From positions 124,001 to 188,000 of the forward strand of contig NZ_JACBZM010000001.1 of NCBI RefSeq assembly GCF_013408525.1: DNA of 64,000 nt. The letters are read 5' to 3'. The translations under genes were made by a program, and so were the position numbers. This DNA comes from Nocardioides aromaticivorans. Lineage in GTDB: Bacteria > Actinomycetota > Actinomycetes > Propionibacteriales > Nocardioidaceae. The notes beneath the pieces were generated by a model. The model did not search any database and was not told where the DNA came from. It saw only the letters and a list, made by a program, of their open reading frames with translations. Within the stretch, counting starts at the first letter, position 1, and each line of letters starts with the position of its first letter. Shown piece by piece: positions 17,273 to 26,911 of this stretch.

Positions 17273-19393
17273 ATGCCCCACAGCGCTGCCGCCCCGCGCG
17301 CGGACGCCGACCGTCACGGGGTTCCCTTCCGCCAACCCGGCGACGTCGTCGCGGCCGTGCTCCACGCCGCTGCCGCCGACACCGACATCGCCCTGCTCGT
17401 CGCCGACCTGGGCACCGGCGCGCCGGCCGTGGTCCGGTGGAGCAACCTCGGCGCGACCGAGCTGCTCGGCCTGGCGGGCACGGACCTGGACGGTGCCGCG
17501 CTGGAGGGCTTCATCGGGCGGGCGGACGGCGGCCCGCTCCCCTCCCTGTTCCGCCGCGAGCGGCCGACCACCGCCGACGTCATGGTCCGCACGGCCGTGG
17601 GCGAGCGGCTGCCGTGTCGGGCGACCACGATCCCCGCGCCGGACCGTCGGCTGTGGACGCTGCGGATCGACCGCCAGTCGGACCTCGAGCTGGCCCTGCG
17701 CGCGTCCGCCGACGCCCACGAGCAGCGCTTCAAGGTGCTGGCCGAGCGGTCGCCGGTGCCGACGATGATGTCCGAGCAGGGCATGCGGCTGGGCCACGTC
17801 AACGACGCCCTGTGCGCCCTGCTCGGCGTCCCGGCCGACAAGCTGATCGGCATGGGGTGGACGTCGTACGCCCACCCCGAGGACCTCGAGACGATCACGG
17901 CGACCGTCGTCGCCGTGCTGGCCGGTGAGGAGCGGGAGATGCAGGCCCGCTTCGTCGACCACGACCGCAGCGTGCGCTACACCGACATGCGGTTCACGCC
18001 GCTGCACAGCCCCGGCGTCGGCGACGGGTTCGTCGCGACGCTCGAGGACATCACGGAACGCCGCGCGCTGGAGGAGCGGCTGAACCACCAGGCGACGCAC
18101 GACTCCCTGACCGGCCTCCCGCGCCGCACCCGGCTGTGGGAGCACATCAACGAGGCGATGGCGGACCCGGCCGCCGGCCCGACCTGCATGTTCCTCGACC
18201 TCGACAACTTCAAGGTGGTCAACGACAGCCTGGGACACACCGCGGGCGACGCGCTCCTCGTGGAGGTCGCCCGCCGCCTCTCCAGCTGCGTGCGCCCTGG
18301 CGACCTCGTCGCGCGCTTCGGCGGCGACGAGTTCGTGGTCGTCTGCAGCACCAGCTCGCTCGAGACCGCGCTGGAGGTGGCCGACCGGATCCTGCGGGTG
18401 CTGTCCGCCCCGGTCGTCCTCGGCGGCGTCGAGATCCACCCCCGGGCCTCGATCGGCGTGGTGATGCGGGGCCCGGACCACCACTCCGCCGAGGACCTCA
18501 TCCGCGACTGCGACATCGCCATGTACGAGGCCAAGTCGCGCGGCAAGGGCAGGGTGACGGTGCTCGACGAGGGCGCCCGCAACGCCGCCTGCGACACCCT
18601 CGCCCTGGTGGCCGACCTGCGCCAGGCACTCGAGGACCGTGCGATCAGCCTGCTCTACCAGCCGATCGTGCGCCACGAGGAGGCCGGCACCGTGCTGGCA
18701 TCGGTCGAGGCGCTGGCCCGCTGGCACCACCCCGAGCGGGGCCCGATCCCGGCCGAGGTCTTCGTACGCCTCGCCGAGGAGCACGGTCTCGTCAAGGAGC
18801 TCGGCGAGGTGGTCCTCGACGCCGCCTGCACGGCGATGGCCACCTGGCAGGAGGAGCTCGGTCCGCTCGCCCCACCGCGGATCAACGTGAACCTCTCGGC
18901 CCTGCAGATGAGCGACCACCAGCTGGTGCGCACGGTCGAGCGCGCCCTCGTCCAGCACGGCCTCGCGCCCGAGCGGCTCTGCCTCGAGATCACCGAGTCG
19001 GCACTGATGAAGGACCCTGACACGGCGTCGGCGATCCTCGGCCGGCTCCGCGAGCACGGGGTGCTGGTCGCCATCGACGACTTCGGCACCGGCTACTCCT
19101 CGCTGGCCTACCTCCGGCGCCTGCCGGTCAACTACCTCAAGGTCGACCGGTCCTTCGTGGCGGAGCTCCAGGGCGGCCACACCGCCGTCGCCCGGGCCGT
19201 CATCGGCCTCGCACACAGCCTCGGGATCGACGTGGTCGCCGAGGGCGTCGAGACGCCCGTCCAGGCGCAGAAGCTCGAGCAGATGGGCTGCGCCCTGCTC
19301 CAGGGGTACGGCCTCAGCCTGCCCCTCACCGGCCCGGCCCTGGTCGACTGGTGCCGGTCCGGCTGCCCGGCTCCGGAGGGTGGGCCGGCATGA
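17273..19393 (+). CDS. PAS-GGDEF-EAL c-di-GMP signalling protein
   Basis: The 706-residue protein has a PAS-like N-terminal region (about residues 20-140), a clear PAS domain (about 145-265), GGDEF (about 275-440) and EAL (about 450-695). The cyclase motif GGDEF is intact and preceded by the RPGD I-site. The EAL domain keeps VEALARW, NVNLS, EITES, IDDFG, YLKVD and AEGVET, so it may both make and degrade c-di-GMP. No membrane segment is seen. The ATG at 17273 has GAGGAGGAA upstream. The next gene overlaps by four bases and encodes an HDOD protein. Confidence 0.93.
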   Translation: MPHSAAAPRADADRHGVPFRQPGDVVAAVLHAAAADTDIALLVADLGTGAPAVVRWSNLGATELLGLAGTDLDGAALEGFIGRADGGPLPSLFRRERPTTADVMVRTAVGERLPCRATTIPAPDRRLWTLRIDRQSDLELALRASADAHEQRFKVLAERSPVPTMMSEQGMRLGHVNDALCALLGVPADKLIGMGWTSYAHPEDLETITATVVAVLAGEEREMQARFVDHDRSVRYTDMRFTPLHSPGVGDGFVATLEDITERRALEERLNHQATHDSLTGLPRRTRLWEHINEAMADPAAGPTCMFLDLDNFKVVNDSLGHTAGDALLVEVARRLSSCVRPGDLVARFGGDEFVVVCSTSSLETALEVADRILRVLSAPVVLGGVEIHPRASIGVVMRGPDHHSAEDLIRDCDIAMYEAKSRGKGRVTVLDEGARNAACDTLALVADLRQALEDRAISLLYQPIVRHEEAGTVLASVEALARWHHPERGPIPAEVFVRLAEEHGLVKELGEVVLDAACTAMATWQEELGPLAPPRINVNLSALQMSDHQLVRTVERALVQHGLAPERLCLEITESALMKDPDTASAILGRLREHGVLVAIDDFGTGYSSLAYLRRLPVNYLKVDRSFVAELQGGHTAVARAVIGLAHSLGIDVVAEGVETPVQAQKLEQMGCALLQGYGLSLPLTGPALVDWCRSGCPAPEGGPA

Positions 19394-20190
19394 CGACACT
19401 CGCCCTCGACGTCGACACGGTCCTGGACCGCCTCGACGAGCTCGCCTCCCAACGGCCGGTCGCCGCACAGATCGTGGCGACCAGCAACAACGAGAGCGCC
19501 GGGGCCGCCGAGCTCGCCGCGATGCTGGGCGCCGACGTCGCGCTCGCTGCCAAGGTCATGAAGCTCGCGAACTCGGCGTACTTCGGCCTGTCGGGCCGGG
19601 TCACCAGCCTGCCCTTCGCCGTCACCGTGGTCGGCTTCAACACCGTGCGCTCGATCGCGACGGTGGCCCTCGCCGGGCTCGACGAGGCGGCGGCCCTGCC
19701 GGAGGGCTTCTGGGACGTCTCCGTCCACCTCGCGGCCGCCTGCGGGGCCCTGGGACCGTCGTTCCAGCAGACCACGGCGGACGCGCTGTGCCTGGGCCTG
19801 CTGGCCCAGCTCGGCGCCGCGCTGATGCACCAGGCCGACGTCTCCGGGTACGACGAGCTGGTCGCCACCACGGACCTCGGCGCCGCCCGCTTCGCCGCCG
19901 AGACCGACCGGTACGGCCTGAGCTCGCCCCAGCTGACCGCCGAGGCCCTCCAGCACTGGCGCTTCTCCCCCGCCATGGTGACGGCGCTGCGCGAGGTCCC
20001 GGGCGGGCAGGACGGCGCACTGGTGCGGACCGCCTACGAGCTGACCGCCCGCATGCTCTCCCCCGGGCACCGGCGGCTCCGGCTGGACGGCCTGTCGCGC
20101 CACCGCGTCCCCGAGTCGCAGGCGGCGACCCGGATCGCCGGCATCCGGGCCGACGTCGCCGCCCTCCGGGCGGCGCTGGGGCTGTCGTGA
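19390..20190 (+). CDS. HDOD-domain protein
   Basis: The 266-residue protein carries an HDOD domain (about residues 15-205): KVMKLANSAYFGLSGRVTSL and GFNTVRSIA are typical family segments. HDOD proteins lack the full metal-binding HD set and usually act as signalling adaptors with c-di-GMP enzymes. Its ATG overlaps the stop of the PAS-GGDEF-EAL gene by four bases (ATGA), so the two products are probably made together and interact. Target process unknown. Confidence 0.88.
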   Translation: MTTLALDVDTVLDRLDELASQRPVAAQIVATSNNESAGAAELAAMLGADVALAAKVMKLANSAYFGLSGRVTSLPFAVTVVGFNTVRSIATVALAGLDEAAALPEGFWDVSVHLAAACGALGPSFQQTTADALCLGLLAQLGAALMHQADVSGYDELVATTDLGAARFAAETDRYGLSSPQLTAEALQHWRFSPAMVTALREVPGGQDGALVRTAYELTARMLSPGHRRLRLDGLSRHRVPESQAATRIAGIRADVAALRAALGLS

Positions 20191-20195
20191 CCTCC

Positions 20196-20217
20196 CCGCG
20201 CCACCCGTCGGGCGCGG
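20196..20217. terminator. Hairpin between convergent genes
   Basis: CCGCGCC and GGCGCGG form a 7-bp stem with an 8-base loop in the 28-base gap between the HDOD gene and the converging membrane protein gene. It ends one base before that gene's stop codon. Confidence 0.55.
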
Positions 20218-20218
20218 C

Positions 20219-22261
20219 TCAGGAGGCCGGGGCCTTCTCACTCCGGGCCGGGACGCCGCTCGCGCCCGCGGCAGCGGCGTACAGCCAGCCGTAGAACGCC
20301 AGCAGCACCAGCCACGAGGCGATCACGACGCCGTACATCGTGGTCCACAGCCACACCGGCACGTCGGGCTTGCGCTCGCGCTGCAGCATGAACGGCTCGT
20401 GCACGAACGCCGCGTCGGTGCCGTCGTCGACCTGGACGAGGCCGGACGCGGGACCGTCGATCGCGGTGTCGGCCGGCATGTGCACCGGGATCGACACCAT
20501 CGTGGTCGGCGCGAGGTGCAGCCGGATCAGCACCTTCCAGTTGCCGTAGATCGGGAGCGGCTCGGCCGAGCGGTACTCCCCCTCGCGCCCGGTGGCCTCC
20601 ATGGCGACGCTCAGCATGCCGTCGCCCGGCACGTCGCCGGACGTGCGGTGCCGGCCCTGGTAGGCCAGCGCCGAGATCCAGACGGCGTCCTCGACCTTGT
20701 CCTCGTCGGTGCGGACGGTCACCCGGGTCAGGCAGCCGTCGGTGCCGATGCAGTCGTCGTCGTACGAGACCTGGCCCATGATCACGCCGGTCCCCTCGAC
20801 GGGCTGGTACGTCGTGCGGCACTCGTCACCCGCGCAGTCCTTGACGACCTCGACCTCGCCGGCGCTGCCCGGCGGCGCGAAGACCGCCATGAGCACGATG
20901 AACGCCAGCGTGCCGGCGGTACCGGCCCACCGGCCGGTCACGGCCATGCCCTCGCGCAGCGGCGCCGACGCCTCGGGGAGGTCGGCGATTCGCTCGAGGT
21001 GCCGGGCGAAGGACCAGCCGAGCAGGCCGCCGCCGGCGCCCGCGATCGCGCCCACCGTCAGCATCAGCGGCATCTGCTGGGCGTCCGGGGGCAGCGGGTA
21101 GGGCATGAAGACGTCCATCCACCACCACTCGGTCGCCAGGCCCGCGCCGCCGGCGAGCAGGCCGCCCACGGCCGCGAACACCGGCCCGCGGTTGCGGACC
21201 ACCAGGGCGAGCAGCTCGATGCAGAGCGCCGGGCCGAGGAAGAGCAGCCAGTGGGCCCGGTGGATGTCGGGGACCGGCAGGGTGATCGCGTAGATGAGCA
21301 CGCGCACGCCGAGATAGGTCAGCCAGGTGACCAGGGCACCACCGGGCCCGAAGAACAGCCGGCCGGCCGTGAAGATCCACGCGGTCAGGAAGCCGGAGAT
21401 GATGAACATGGTGGCGGCGGGGAACTGCGGGACGCCGAGGTCGAACTCCATGAGGAAGCCGACCGGGATGATGCAGATGCCGATCACGATCGTCATGAAG
21501 AGCCGGGTCGACCAGGCGGCCCGGTCGGCGAGCACGGCCTCCGGCGCCTCGCGGCGCACGGGCGGGAGGATCCGGCCGAACAGCCGCAGGCCGCCGGTGG
21601 CGAGGCCACCGATCCACGTCCACCGCCGGGCCGCGGGCCGGCCGACCTGCGCGGCCTCCGCGAGGAGGAGCGGGACGGCGAGGATGCAGGTGACCGCACC
21701 ACCGATCATCATCACGTGGGTCGGACCCCACTCGGTGACGTCCTGGCCGAAGAGCCGGTGCCAGACGTCATCGGCCGGGAAGCCGGCGGCAGCGATCATG
21801 CCGGCCCCGAGCAGGACCAGCGTGCCCATCGGCACCCGCCACTTCGGCGTCAGCCGGACGGTACGACGCGGCAACGGGTCCTTCGCCAGTCCCGCCGAGA
21901 TCACGCCGGCGGCCAGGAAGAAGAAGATGCCGAACATGATCGGGAAGTGCGACGGGTTGGCCAGCGGGCCCTCGTCGCGTCCGTTCTGCATGTGGATCGG
22001 GACGTCCCAGTACACGCCGAACGCGCACGAGATCAGGGAGACGAGCGCCAGGTAGCTCGGCAGGCCGGCCCAGCGGGGCAGGCCGTCGACCGCCGACACC
22101 CGGTCCGCCAGACGGCCGATCACGGTCGGCTTCCCGTCGCGCTCGCGCAGCAGGAAGATCCCGAGCGGGATGTAGATCGCCGCGAAGGCGGCGAAGGCGA
22201 TCAGGACCTGGTCGAGCGCTGCGCCACCGGCCGGCGGAGCCTCTTCAACGGCTAGCAACAT
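20219..22261 (-). CDS. Large polytopic membrane protein with extracytoplasmic Cys-containing domain, unknown function
   Basis: I do not recognise the family. The 680-residue protein has about twelve membrane segments in residues 1-460, then an extracytoplasmic domain (about 465-630) and a last membrane segment near 645. Conserved-looking polar motifs sit at membrane boundaries: DVPIHMQNGRDEGPLANPSHFP, GPTHVMMIGG, HRAHWLLFLGP and EWWWMDVF. The outer domain has two Cys pairs (DCAGDEC and DCIGTDGC) and a GEYRSAEPLPIYGNWKV stretch that recalls FixH/YtkA-like beta domains. The many His and acidic residues could bind metal (inference). ATG at 22261 follows GAGGTG at good spacing. Stands alone between converging and codirectional neighbours. 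Confidence 0.85.
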   Translation of the reverse strand: MLLAVEEAPPAGGAALDQVLIAFAAFAAIYIPLGIFLLRERDGKPTVIGRLADRVSAVDGLPRWAGLPSYLALVSLISCAFGVYWDVPIHMQNGRDEGPLANPSHFPIMFGIFFFLAAGVISAGLAKDPLPRRTVRLTPKWRVPMGTLVLLGAGMIAAAGFPADDVWHRLFGQDVTEWGPTHVMMIGGAVTCILAVPLLLAEAAQVGRPAARRWTWIGGLATGGLRLFGRILPPVRREAPEAVLADRAAWSTRLFMTIVIGICIIPVGFLMEFDLGVPQFPAATMFIISGFLTAWIFTAGRLFFGPGGALVTWLTYLGVRVLIYAITLPVPDIHRAHWLLFLGPALCIELLALVVRNRGPVFAAVGGLLAGGAGLATEWWWMDVFMPYPLPPDAQQMPLMLTVGAIAGAGGGLLGWSFARHLERIADLPEASAPLREGMAVTGRWAGTAGTLAFIVLMAVFAPPGSAGEVEVVKDCAGDECRTTYQPVEGTGVIMGQVSYDDDCIGTDGCLTRVTVRTDEDKVEDAVWISALAYQGRHRTSGDVPGDGMLSVAMEATGREGEYRSAEPLPIYGNWKVLIRLHLAPTTMVSIPVHMPADTAIDGPASGLVQVDDGTDAAFVHEPFMLQRERKPDVPVWLWTTMYGVVIASWLVLLAFYGWLYAAAAGASGVPARSEKAPAS

Positions 22262-22588
22262 GGGGGTACACCTCACAATCCTCACCCCGAACGCTACTCG
22301 TAGTAACAGGTACCTGAACAGCGGATCACGCCTTGGTTGAGCGGGATCACATCGGCCCGGCCGAGCCTCCCGGGGACCCCGCTCGTTGCCGTCGCGAGAC
22401 GTTCGGGGAAACTCCGGCCCCTAGCCGCCCGTGGGGACCAGCGATGTGTCATGATGGGCCGGTCGGGCCGCGACCGACCCCCCCAGAGGTCGCGGCCCGA
22501 CGCTATTTTTCCCGGCCTGCCGCGTGGCGAGGGACGAGCAACACGGCGGATCAGACGGGGAGATCGACCAGCGACGGTGCGGCTGGAC
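22262..22588. other. 327-base intergenic region
   Basis: This gap separates the end of glnE from the start of the membrane protein, both on the minus strand. It must hold the promoter of the membrane protein gene, though no strong -35/-10 pair is obvious. The one clear element is a long hairpin at 22462-22501 with a T-run on the plus strand. I see no convincing open reading frame. Confidence 0.7.
22462..22510 (+). terminator. Strong hairpin with T-tract on the plus strand
   Basis: GTCGGGCCGCGACC (22462-22475) pairs perfectly over 14 bases with 22488-22501, and GCTATTTTT follows on the plus strand, making a classical rho-independent terminator in that direction. As a hairpin alone it may also end glnE on the minus strand. 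No plus-strand gene is seen just upstream. Confidence 0.8.
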
Positions 22589-25507
22589 TCACTCCCAGAA
22601 GACGCGGTCGACGACCGCCCGCGCATGCCGGGTGACCCGCAGGTAGTCGTCGAGCAGCCGGTCGGCCTCGTCGGTCTGGTAGCCGAGGATCGCCGCCACC
22701 GAGCGCCGTTCCTGGGCCGCGCGCGGGAACTGGTCGCCGGGCTTGCCGCGGGCGAGGAGGATCGCGTTGCGCACCCGGGTCGCCATCCGCCACGACGTGC
22801 CGAGCGTCTCGGCGTCGTCGTGGGACACCAGGCCCGCCTCGGCCGCCGCGGACAGGGCCGCGAGCGTCTGGGACGTGCGCAGGCCGGGCACCTCGGCGCC
22901 GTACCGGAGCTGGAGGAGCTGGATCGTCCACTCGATGTCGGCCAGTCCCCCGCGTCCCAGCTTGAGGTGCAGGTTGGGGTCGGCGCCGCGCGGGAGGCGC
23001 TCCTTGTCGACGCGCCCCTTGATCCGGCGGACCTCGAGCACGTCGTCGTCGGTCAGGCCGCCGGCCGGGTAGCGCAACGGGTCGATGAGGGCCGTGAAGC
23101 GCTCCCGGACCTCGGGGTCGCCGACCACGGCGTCGGCCCGGAGCAGCGCCTGCGCCTCCCAGACGTGCGACCACTTCGCGTAGTAGGCGGCGTAGGCGTC
23201 GAGGGTGCGCACGAGCGGTCCCTGACGTCCCTCGGGGCGCAGGTCGGCGTCGACGACCAGCGCCGGGTCGGGACCGGGGGCGCCGAGCACCCGGCGGACC
23301 TCCTCCGCGACGATCCGCGCGAAGGTCGAGGCGGCGTGCGCGTCGGCGCCCTCGACGGGCTCGTGGACGAAGAGCACGTCGGCGTCGCTGCCGTAGGAGA
23401 GCTCGAAGCCGCCGTACCGGCCCATCGCGATGATCGCCATCCGGGTCGGCGCCTCGTCGAGGCCCCGGGCCCGCAGCGTGGTCTCGATCGCGCCCTCGAG
23501 CGTCGCCTCGAGCGTGGCGTCGGTGAGCCGGGTCAGCGCGAAGCCGACGTCGGCCACGTCGATCAGGCCCAGCACGTCGCTCGCAGCGATGCGCAGGAGC
23601 TCCCGGCGTCGTACGGCGCGGACGGCGCGGACCCCCTTCTCGAAGCCCTCCTGGCGCCGACCGGTCGCGTTCATCTCCTCGATCAGCGCGGCCGACGTCA
23701 GCGGGGCGAGGTCGCCGCCGAGCAGGCGCACGCCCGCGGGCTCGCGCTCGAGGAGGTCGGTGCAGTAGCGGGAGGTCGCCAGCAGGTGGGCGAGCCGCTC
23801 GGCGACCTCGCCCTCGTCGCGCAGCGTGGAGAGGTACCACGGCGTGCGACCGAGCGCCTCGCTGATCCGGCGGAAGCCGAACAGGCCGCCGTCGGGGTCC
23901 GGCGCCTCCGCGAACCACTGCAGCATCGCGGGCAGCAGCGTGCGCTGGATGGCGGCCGTGCGGCTGACCCCCGACGTGAGCGCCTCCAGGTTGCGCAGCG
24001 CGGCCTGCGGGTCGGCGTACCCGAGGGCGGCGAGGCGGGCACCGGCGGCCTCGGACGACAGCCGCACCTCGTCGGCGCCGATCCGCGCGACGGCGGTGAG
24101 CAGCGGACGGTAGAAGATCTTCTGGTGCAGCCGGCTGACCTCGCGGCGGTGGTCCTGCCAGGTCTCGTCGAGCCGCTTCTCGGACTCCTTGAGGAAGCCG
24201 AGGCTGCGGCCCAGGCGGCGCAGCGACGCCTCGTCGGCGGGTACGACGTGCGTCCGCTGCAGCCGGTGGAGCTGGATCCGGTGCTCGAGGGTCCGCAGGA
24301 ACGCATAGGCGCGGTGGAGCGCCTCGCCGTCCTCGCGGCCGACATAGCCGCCCTCGATGAGGCGGGCCAGCGCACTCAGGGTCGTCGGCGGCCGGATGCT
24401 CTCGTCCGCGCGTCCGTGCACGAGCTGGAGCAGCTGCACGGCGAACTCGACGTCGCGCAGCCCGCCGGCGCCGAGCTTGAGCTGGCGGTCCGCCTCGCGC
24501 GCGGGGATGTGGTCGAGCACCCGGCGCCGCATCGCCCGCGCCGCCTCGACGAAGCCCTCGCGGTCGGCGGCCGACCAGACCATCGGACCCACCATGTCGA
24601 CGAAGTCGCGGCCCAGCTCGAGGTCGCCGGCGACCGGGCGCGCCTTGAGCAGCGCCTGGAACTCCCAGGGCTCGGCCCAGCGCTCGTAGTAGCCCTGGTG
24701 GCTGGCCAGGGTCCGGCTCAGCGGGCCGGCCTTGCCCTCGGGCCGCAGGTTGGCGTCGACCGGCCAGATGGTGCCCTCGGCGGTGTGGTCGGAGCAGACC
24801 TGCATCATCTGCGCGGCCAGCCGGGCGGCGACCCGCTCGTCGCCCTCGTGAACGAAGATCACGTCGACGTCGGAGACGTAGTTGAGCTCGTGGCCGCCGC
24901 ACTTGCCCATCGCGATCACCGCCAGGCGGGCCCGGTCGGCGTCCTCCCCCAGCCGCGTGCGGGCCACGGCGAGCGCGGCGTCGAGCGTCCCGGCCGCGAG
25001 GTCGGAGAGCTCCGCGGCCGCGTCGTCGACGCCGAGGTGGTGGGTCAGGTCGCGTGCGGCGAGCCGGAGCAGGAGGCGCCGGTACTCCACACGGAGCGCG
25101 TTCACGGCCTCGAGGTCGGGCTTGTCCGCCACCGCCTCGAGCAGCGAGGCGCGCACCGCCCACGCGGCGGGCCGGGTCGAGCCCAGGTCGGGGTCGGTCA
25201 GCTCCCGCCACTGGAACGGGTGGGTCACCAGGTGGTCGGCCAGCGCGGCGCTCGCCCCGAGCACGCAGAGCAGGCGCATCGCCGTACCCTCGTCGTCCGC
25301 GACCGCGGCGAGCAGCTCCTCGCGGTCCTCGACCGCGTCGGCGAGCCGCGCCAGCGCGTGCAGGGCGGCGTCCGGGTCGGCCGTGCGGCCGAGATAGGCC
25401 AGCAGGTCCACGCCCACCGGCCCGAGGGCGGCCAGGTGCTCCTGCGCGCGGTCGAGGTCGACGAAGCCGAGCCGCAGCAACTCGGTCCGTTGGCTCGCCC
25501 GGTTCAT
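22589..25507 (-). CDS. glnE: Bifunctional glutamine synthetase adenylyltransferase/deadenylylase
   Basis: The 972-residue protein is GlnE, which adds and removes AMP on glutamine synthetase according to nitrogen status. Two nucleotidyltransferase modules are visible: GKCGGHELNYVSDVDVIFVH (about residue 200-220) and GRYGGFELSYGSDADVLFVH (about 690-715), the first normally deadenylylating and the second adenylylating. Length fits the family. It follows the glnA2-type gene on the same strand by 33 bases, the same glnA2-glnE order as in Mycobacterium tuberculosis (family knowledge). Confidence 0.96.
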   Translation of the reverse strand: MNRASQRTELLRLGFVDLDRAQEHLAALGPVGVDLLAYLGRTADPDAALHALARLADAVEDREELLAAVADDEGTAMRLLCVLGASAALADHLVTHPFQWRELTDPDLGSTRPAAWAVRASLLEAVADKPDLEAVNALRVEYRRLLLRLAARDLTHHLGVDDAAAELSDLAAGTLDAALAVARTRLGEDADRARLAVIAMGKCGGHELNYVSDVDVIFVHEGDERVAARLAAQMMQVCSDHTAEGTIWPVDANLRPEGKAGPLSRTLASHQGYYERWAEPWEFQALLKARPVAGDLELGRDFVDMVGPMVWSAADREGFVEAARAMRRRVLDHIPAREADRQLKLGAGGLRDVEFAVQLLQLVHGRADESIRPPTTLSALARLIEGGYVGREDGEALHRAYAFLRTLEHRIQLHRLQRTHVVPADEASLRRLGRSLGFLKESEKRLDETWQDHRREVSRLHQKIFYRPLLTAVARIGADEVRLSSEAAGARLAALGYADPQAALRNLEALTSGVSRTAAIQRTLLPAMLQWFAEAPDPDGGLFGFRRISEALGRTPWYLSTLRDEGEVAERLAHLLATSRYCTDLLEREPAGVRLLGGDLAPLTSAALIEEMNATGRRQEGFEKGVRAVRAVRRRELLRIAASDVLGLIDVADVGFALTRLTDATLEATLEGAIETTLRARGLDEAPTRMAIIAMGRYGGFELSYGSDADVLFVHEPVEGADAHAASTFARIVAEEVRRVLGAPGPDPALVVDADLRPEGRQGPLVRTLDAYAAYYAKWSHVWEAQALLRADAVVGDPEVRERFTALIDPLRYPAGGLTDDDVLEVRRIKGRVDKERLPRGADPNLHLKLGRGGLADIEWTIQLLQLRYGAEVPGLRTSQTLAALSAAAEAGLVSHDDAETLGTSWRMATRVRNAILLARGKPGDQFPRAAQERRSVAAILGYQTDEADRLLDDYLRVTRHARAVVDRVFWE

Positions 25508-25540
25508 CGGCTCACCTCACGAGGTCGCGGCGGTCCGATG

Positions 25541-26881
25541 TCACAGGACGGGGAGCATGCGATCGCGCTCGAAGACCGACACCTGGCCGCGGTACTCGTC
25601 CCACTCCGCCCGCTTGTTGCGCAGGAAGAAGTCGAAGACCTGCTCGCCCAGCGTCTCGGCCAGGAGCTCCGAGTGCTCGGCGATGGTGATCGCCTCGTTG
25701 AGGTTCTTCGGCAGCGGCTCGATGCCGAGGCTGCGGCGCTCGCGCTCGGTCAGCGCCCAGACGTCGTCCTCGGCCTCGCGCGGCAGCTCGTAGCCGTTCT
25801 CGATGCCCTTGAGCCCGGCGGCGAGGACGGCGGCGTACGCGAGGTAGGGGTTGCACGCGGAGTCGATGGTGCGCAGCTCGATCCGGGTCGACTGGCCCTT
25901 CATCGGCTTGTACATCGGCACCCGGATCATGGCCGAGCGGTTGTTGTGCCCCCAGCAGATGTACGACGGCGCCTCGCCCCCGAACATCATCCGCTTGTAG
26001 GAGTTGACCCACTGGTTGGTGACGACGCTGATCTCGCTCGCGTGCTTGAGCACGCCGGCGATGAACTGGCGCCCGGTCTTGGAGAGCTGGTACTCGGCGC
26101 CCGCCTCGTAGAAGGCGTTCTGGTCGCCCTCGAAGAGGGACACGTGCGTGTGCATGCCCGAGCCCGGGTGGGACGTGAACGGCTTCGGCATGAAGGTCGC
26201 CCAGATGCCCTGGCTCAGCGCGACCTCGCGGATGACCGTGCGGAAGGTCATGATGTTGTCGGCGGTGGTGAGCGCGTCGGCGTAGCGCAGGTCGATCTCC
26301 TGCTGGCCCGGGCCGGCCTCGTGGTGGCTGAACTCCACCGAGATGCCCATCGCCTCGAGCATCGTGATCGCCTCGCGGCGGAAGTCGGAGCCGTGGCTGT
26401 GCGCGGCGTGGTCGAAGTAGCCGCTGCGGTCCATCGGCACCGGCTCCTCGCCGGGTCGCGGCTCGTCCTTGAACAGGTAGAACTCGATCTCGGGGTGCGT
26501 GTAGAAGGTGAACCCCTGCTCGGCGGCCTTGCCCAGGGTGCGCTTGAGCACGTTGCGGGGATCGGCGTACGACGCCGAGCCGTCCGGCATCACGATGTCG
26601 CAGAACATCCGGGCGGTCGCCGGGCCCTCGCTGCTGCGCCACGGCAGGATCTGGAAGGTCGTCGGGTCCGGCAGCGCGAGCATGTCGGCCTCGTAGACGC
26701 GGGCGAAGCCCTCGATGGCCGATCCGTCGAAGCCGATGCCCTCGGAGAACGCGCCCTCCAGCTCCGCGGGAGCCACCGCGACGGACTTGAGGAACCCAAG
26801 CACGTCGGTGAACCACAGCCGCACGAACCGGACGTCACGCTCCTCGAGAGCGCGGAGAACGAAGTCTTCCTGCTTGCCCAT
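25541..26881 (-). CDS. glnA2: Glutamine synthetase, GlnA2 type
   Basis: The 446-residue enzyme joins ammonia to glutamate using ATP. It has the type I glutamine synthetase motifs FDGSAIEGF (near residue 50), ATFMPKPF, GSGMHTH and RIELRTIDSACNPYLA. Length and linkage to glnE match the GlnA2 class of actinobacteria rather than the longer main GlnA1. A tyrosine in ENGYELP lies near the position adenylylated in GlnA1, but I cannot say whether GlnE acts on it. The upstream gap holds a REP-like repeat array. Confidence 0.94.
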   Translation of the reverse strand: MGKQEDFVLRALEERDVRFVRLWFTDVLGFLKSVAVAPAELEGAFSEGIGFDGSAIEGFARVYEADMLALPDPTTFQILPWRSSEGPATARMFCDIVMPDGSASYADPRNVLKRTLGKAAEQGFTFYTHPEIEFYLFKDEPRPGEEPVPMDRSGYFDHAAHSHGSDFRREAITMLEAMGISVEFSHHEAGPGQQEIDLRYADALTTADNIMTFRTVIREVALSQGIWATFMPKPFTSHPGSGMHTHVSLFEGDQNAFYEAGAEYQLSKTGRQFIAGVLKHASEISVVTNQWVNSYKRMMFGGEAPSYICWGHNNRSAMIRVPMYKPMKGQSTRIELRTIDSACNPYLAYAAVLAAGLKGIENGYELPREAEDDVWALTERERRSLGIEPLPKNLNEAITIAEHSELLAETLGEQVFDFFLRNKRAEWDEYRGQVSVFERDRMLPVL

Positions 26882-26911
26882 GGCTGCAGCCTAGGGGGTG
26901 GCCCTCCCCCC

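Noticed and set aside
22309..22318. AGGTACCTGA also found at the left window end
   Set aside because: A ten-base match centred on a common palindrome; no flanking similarity.
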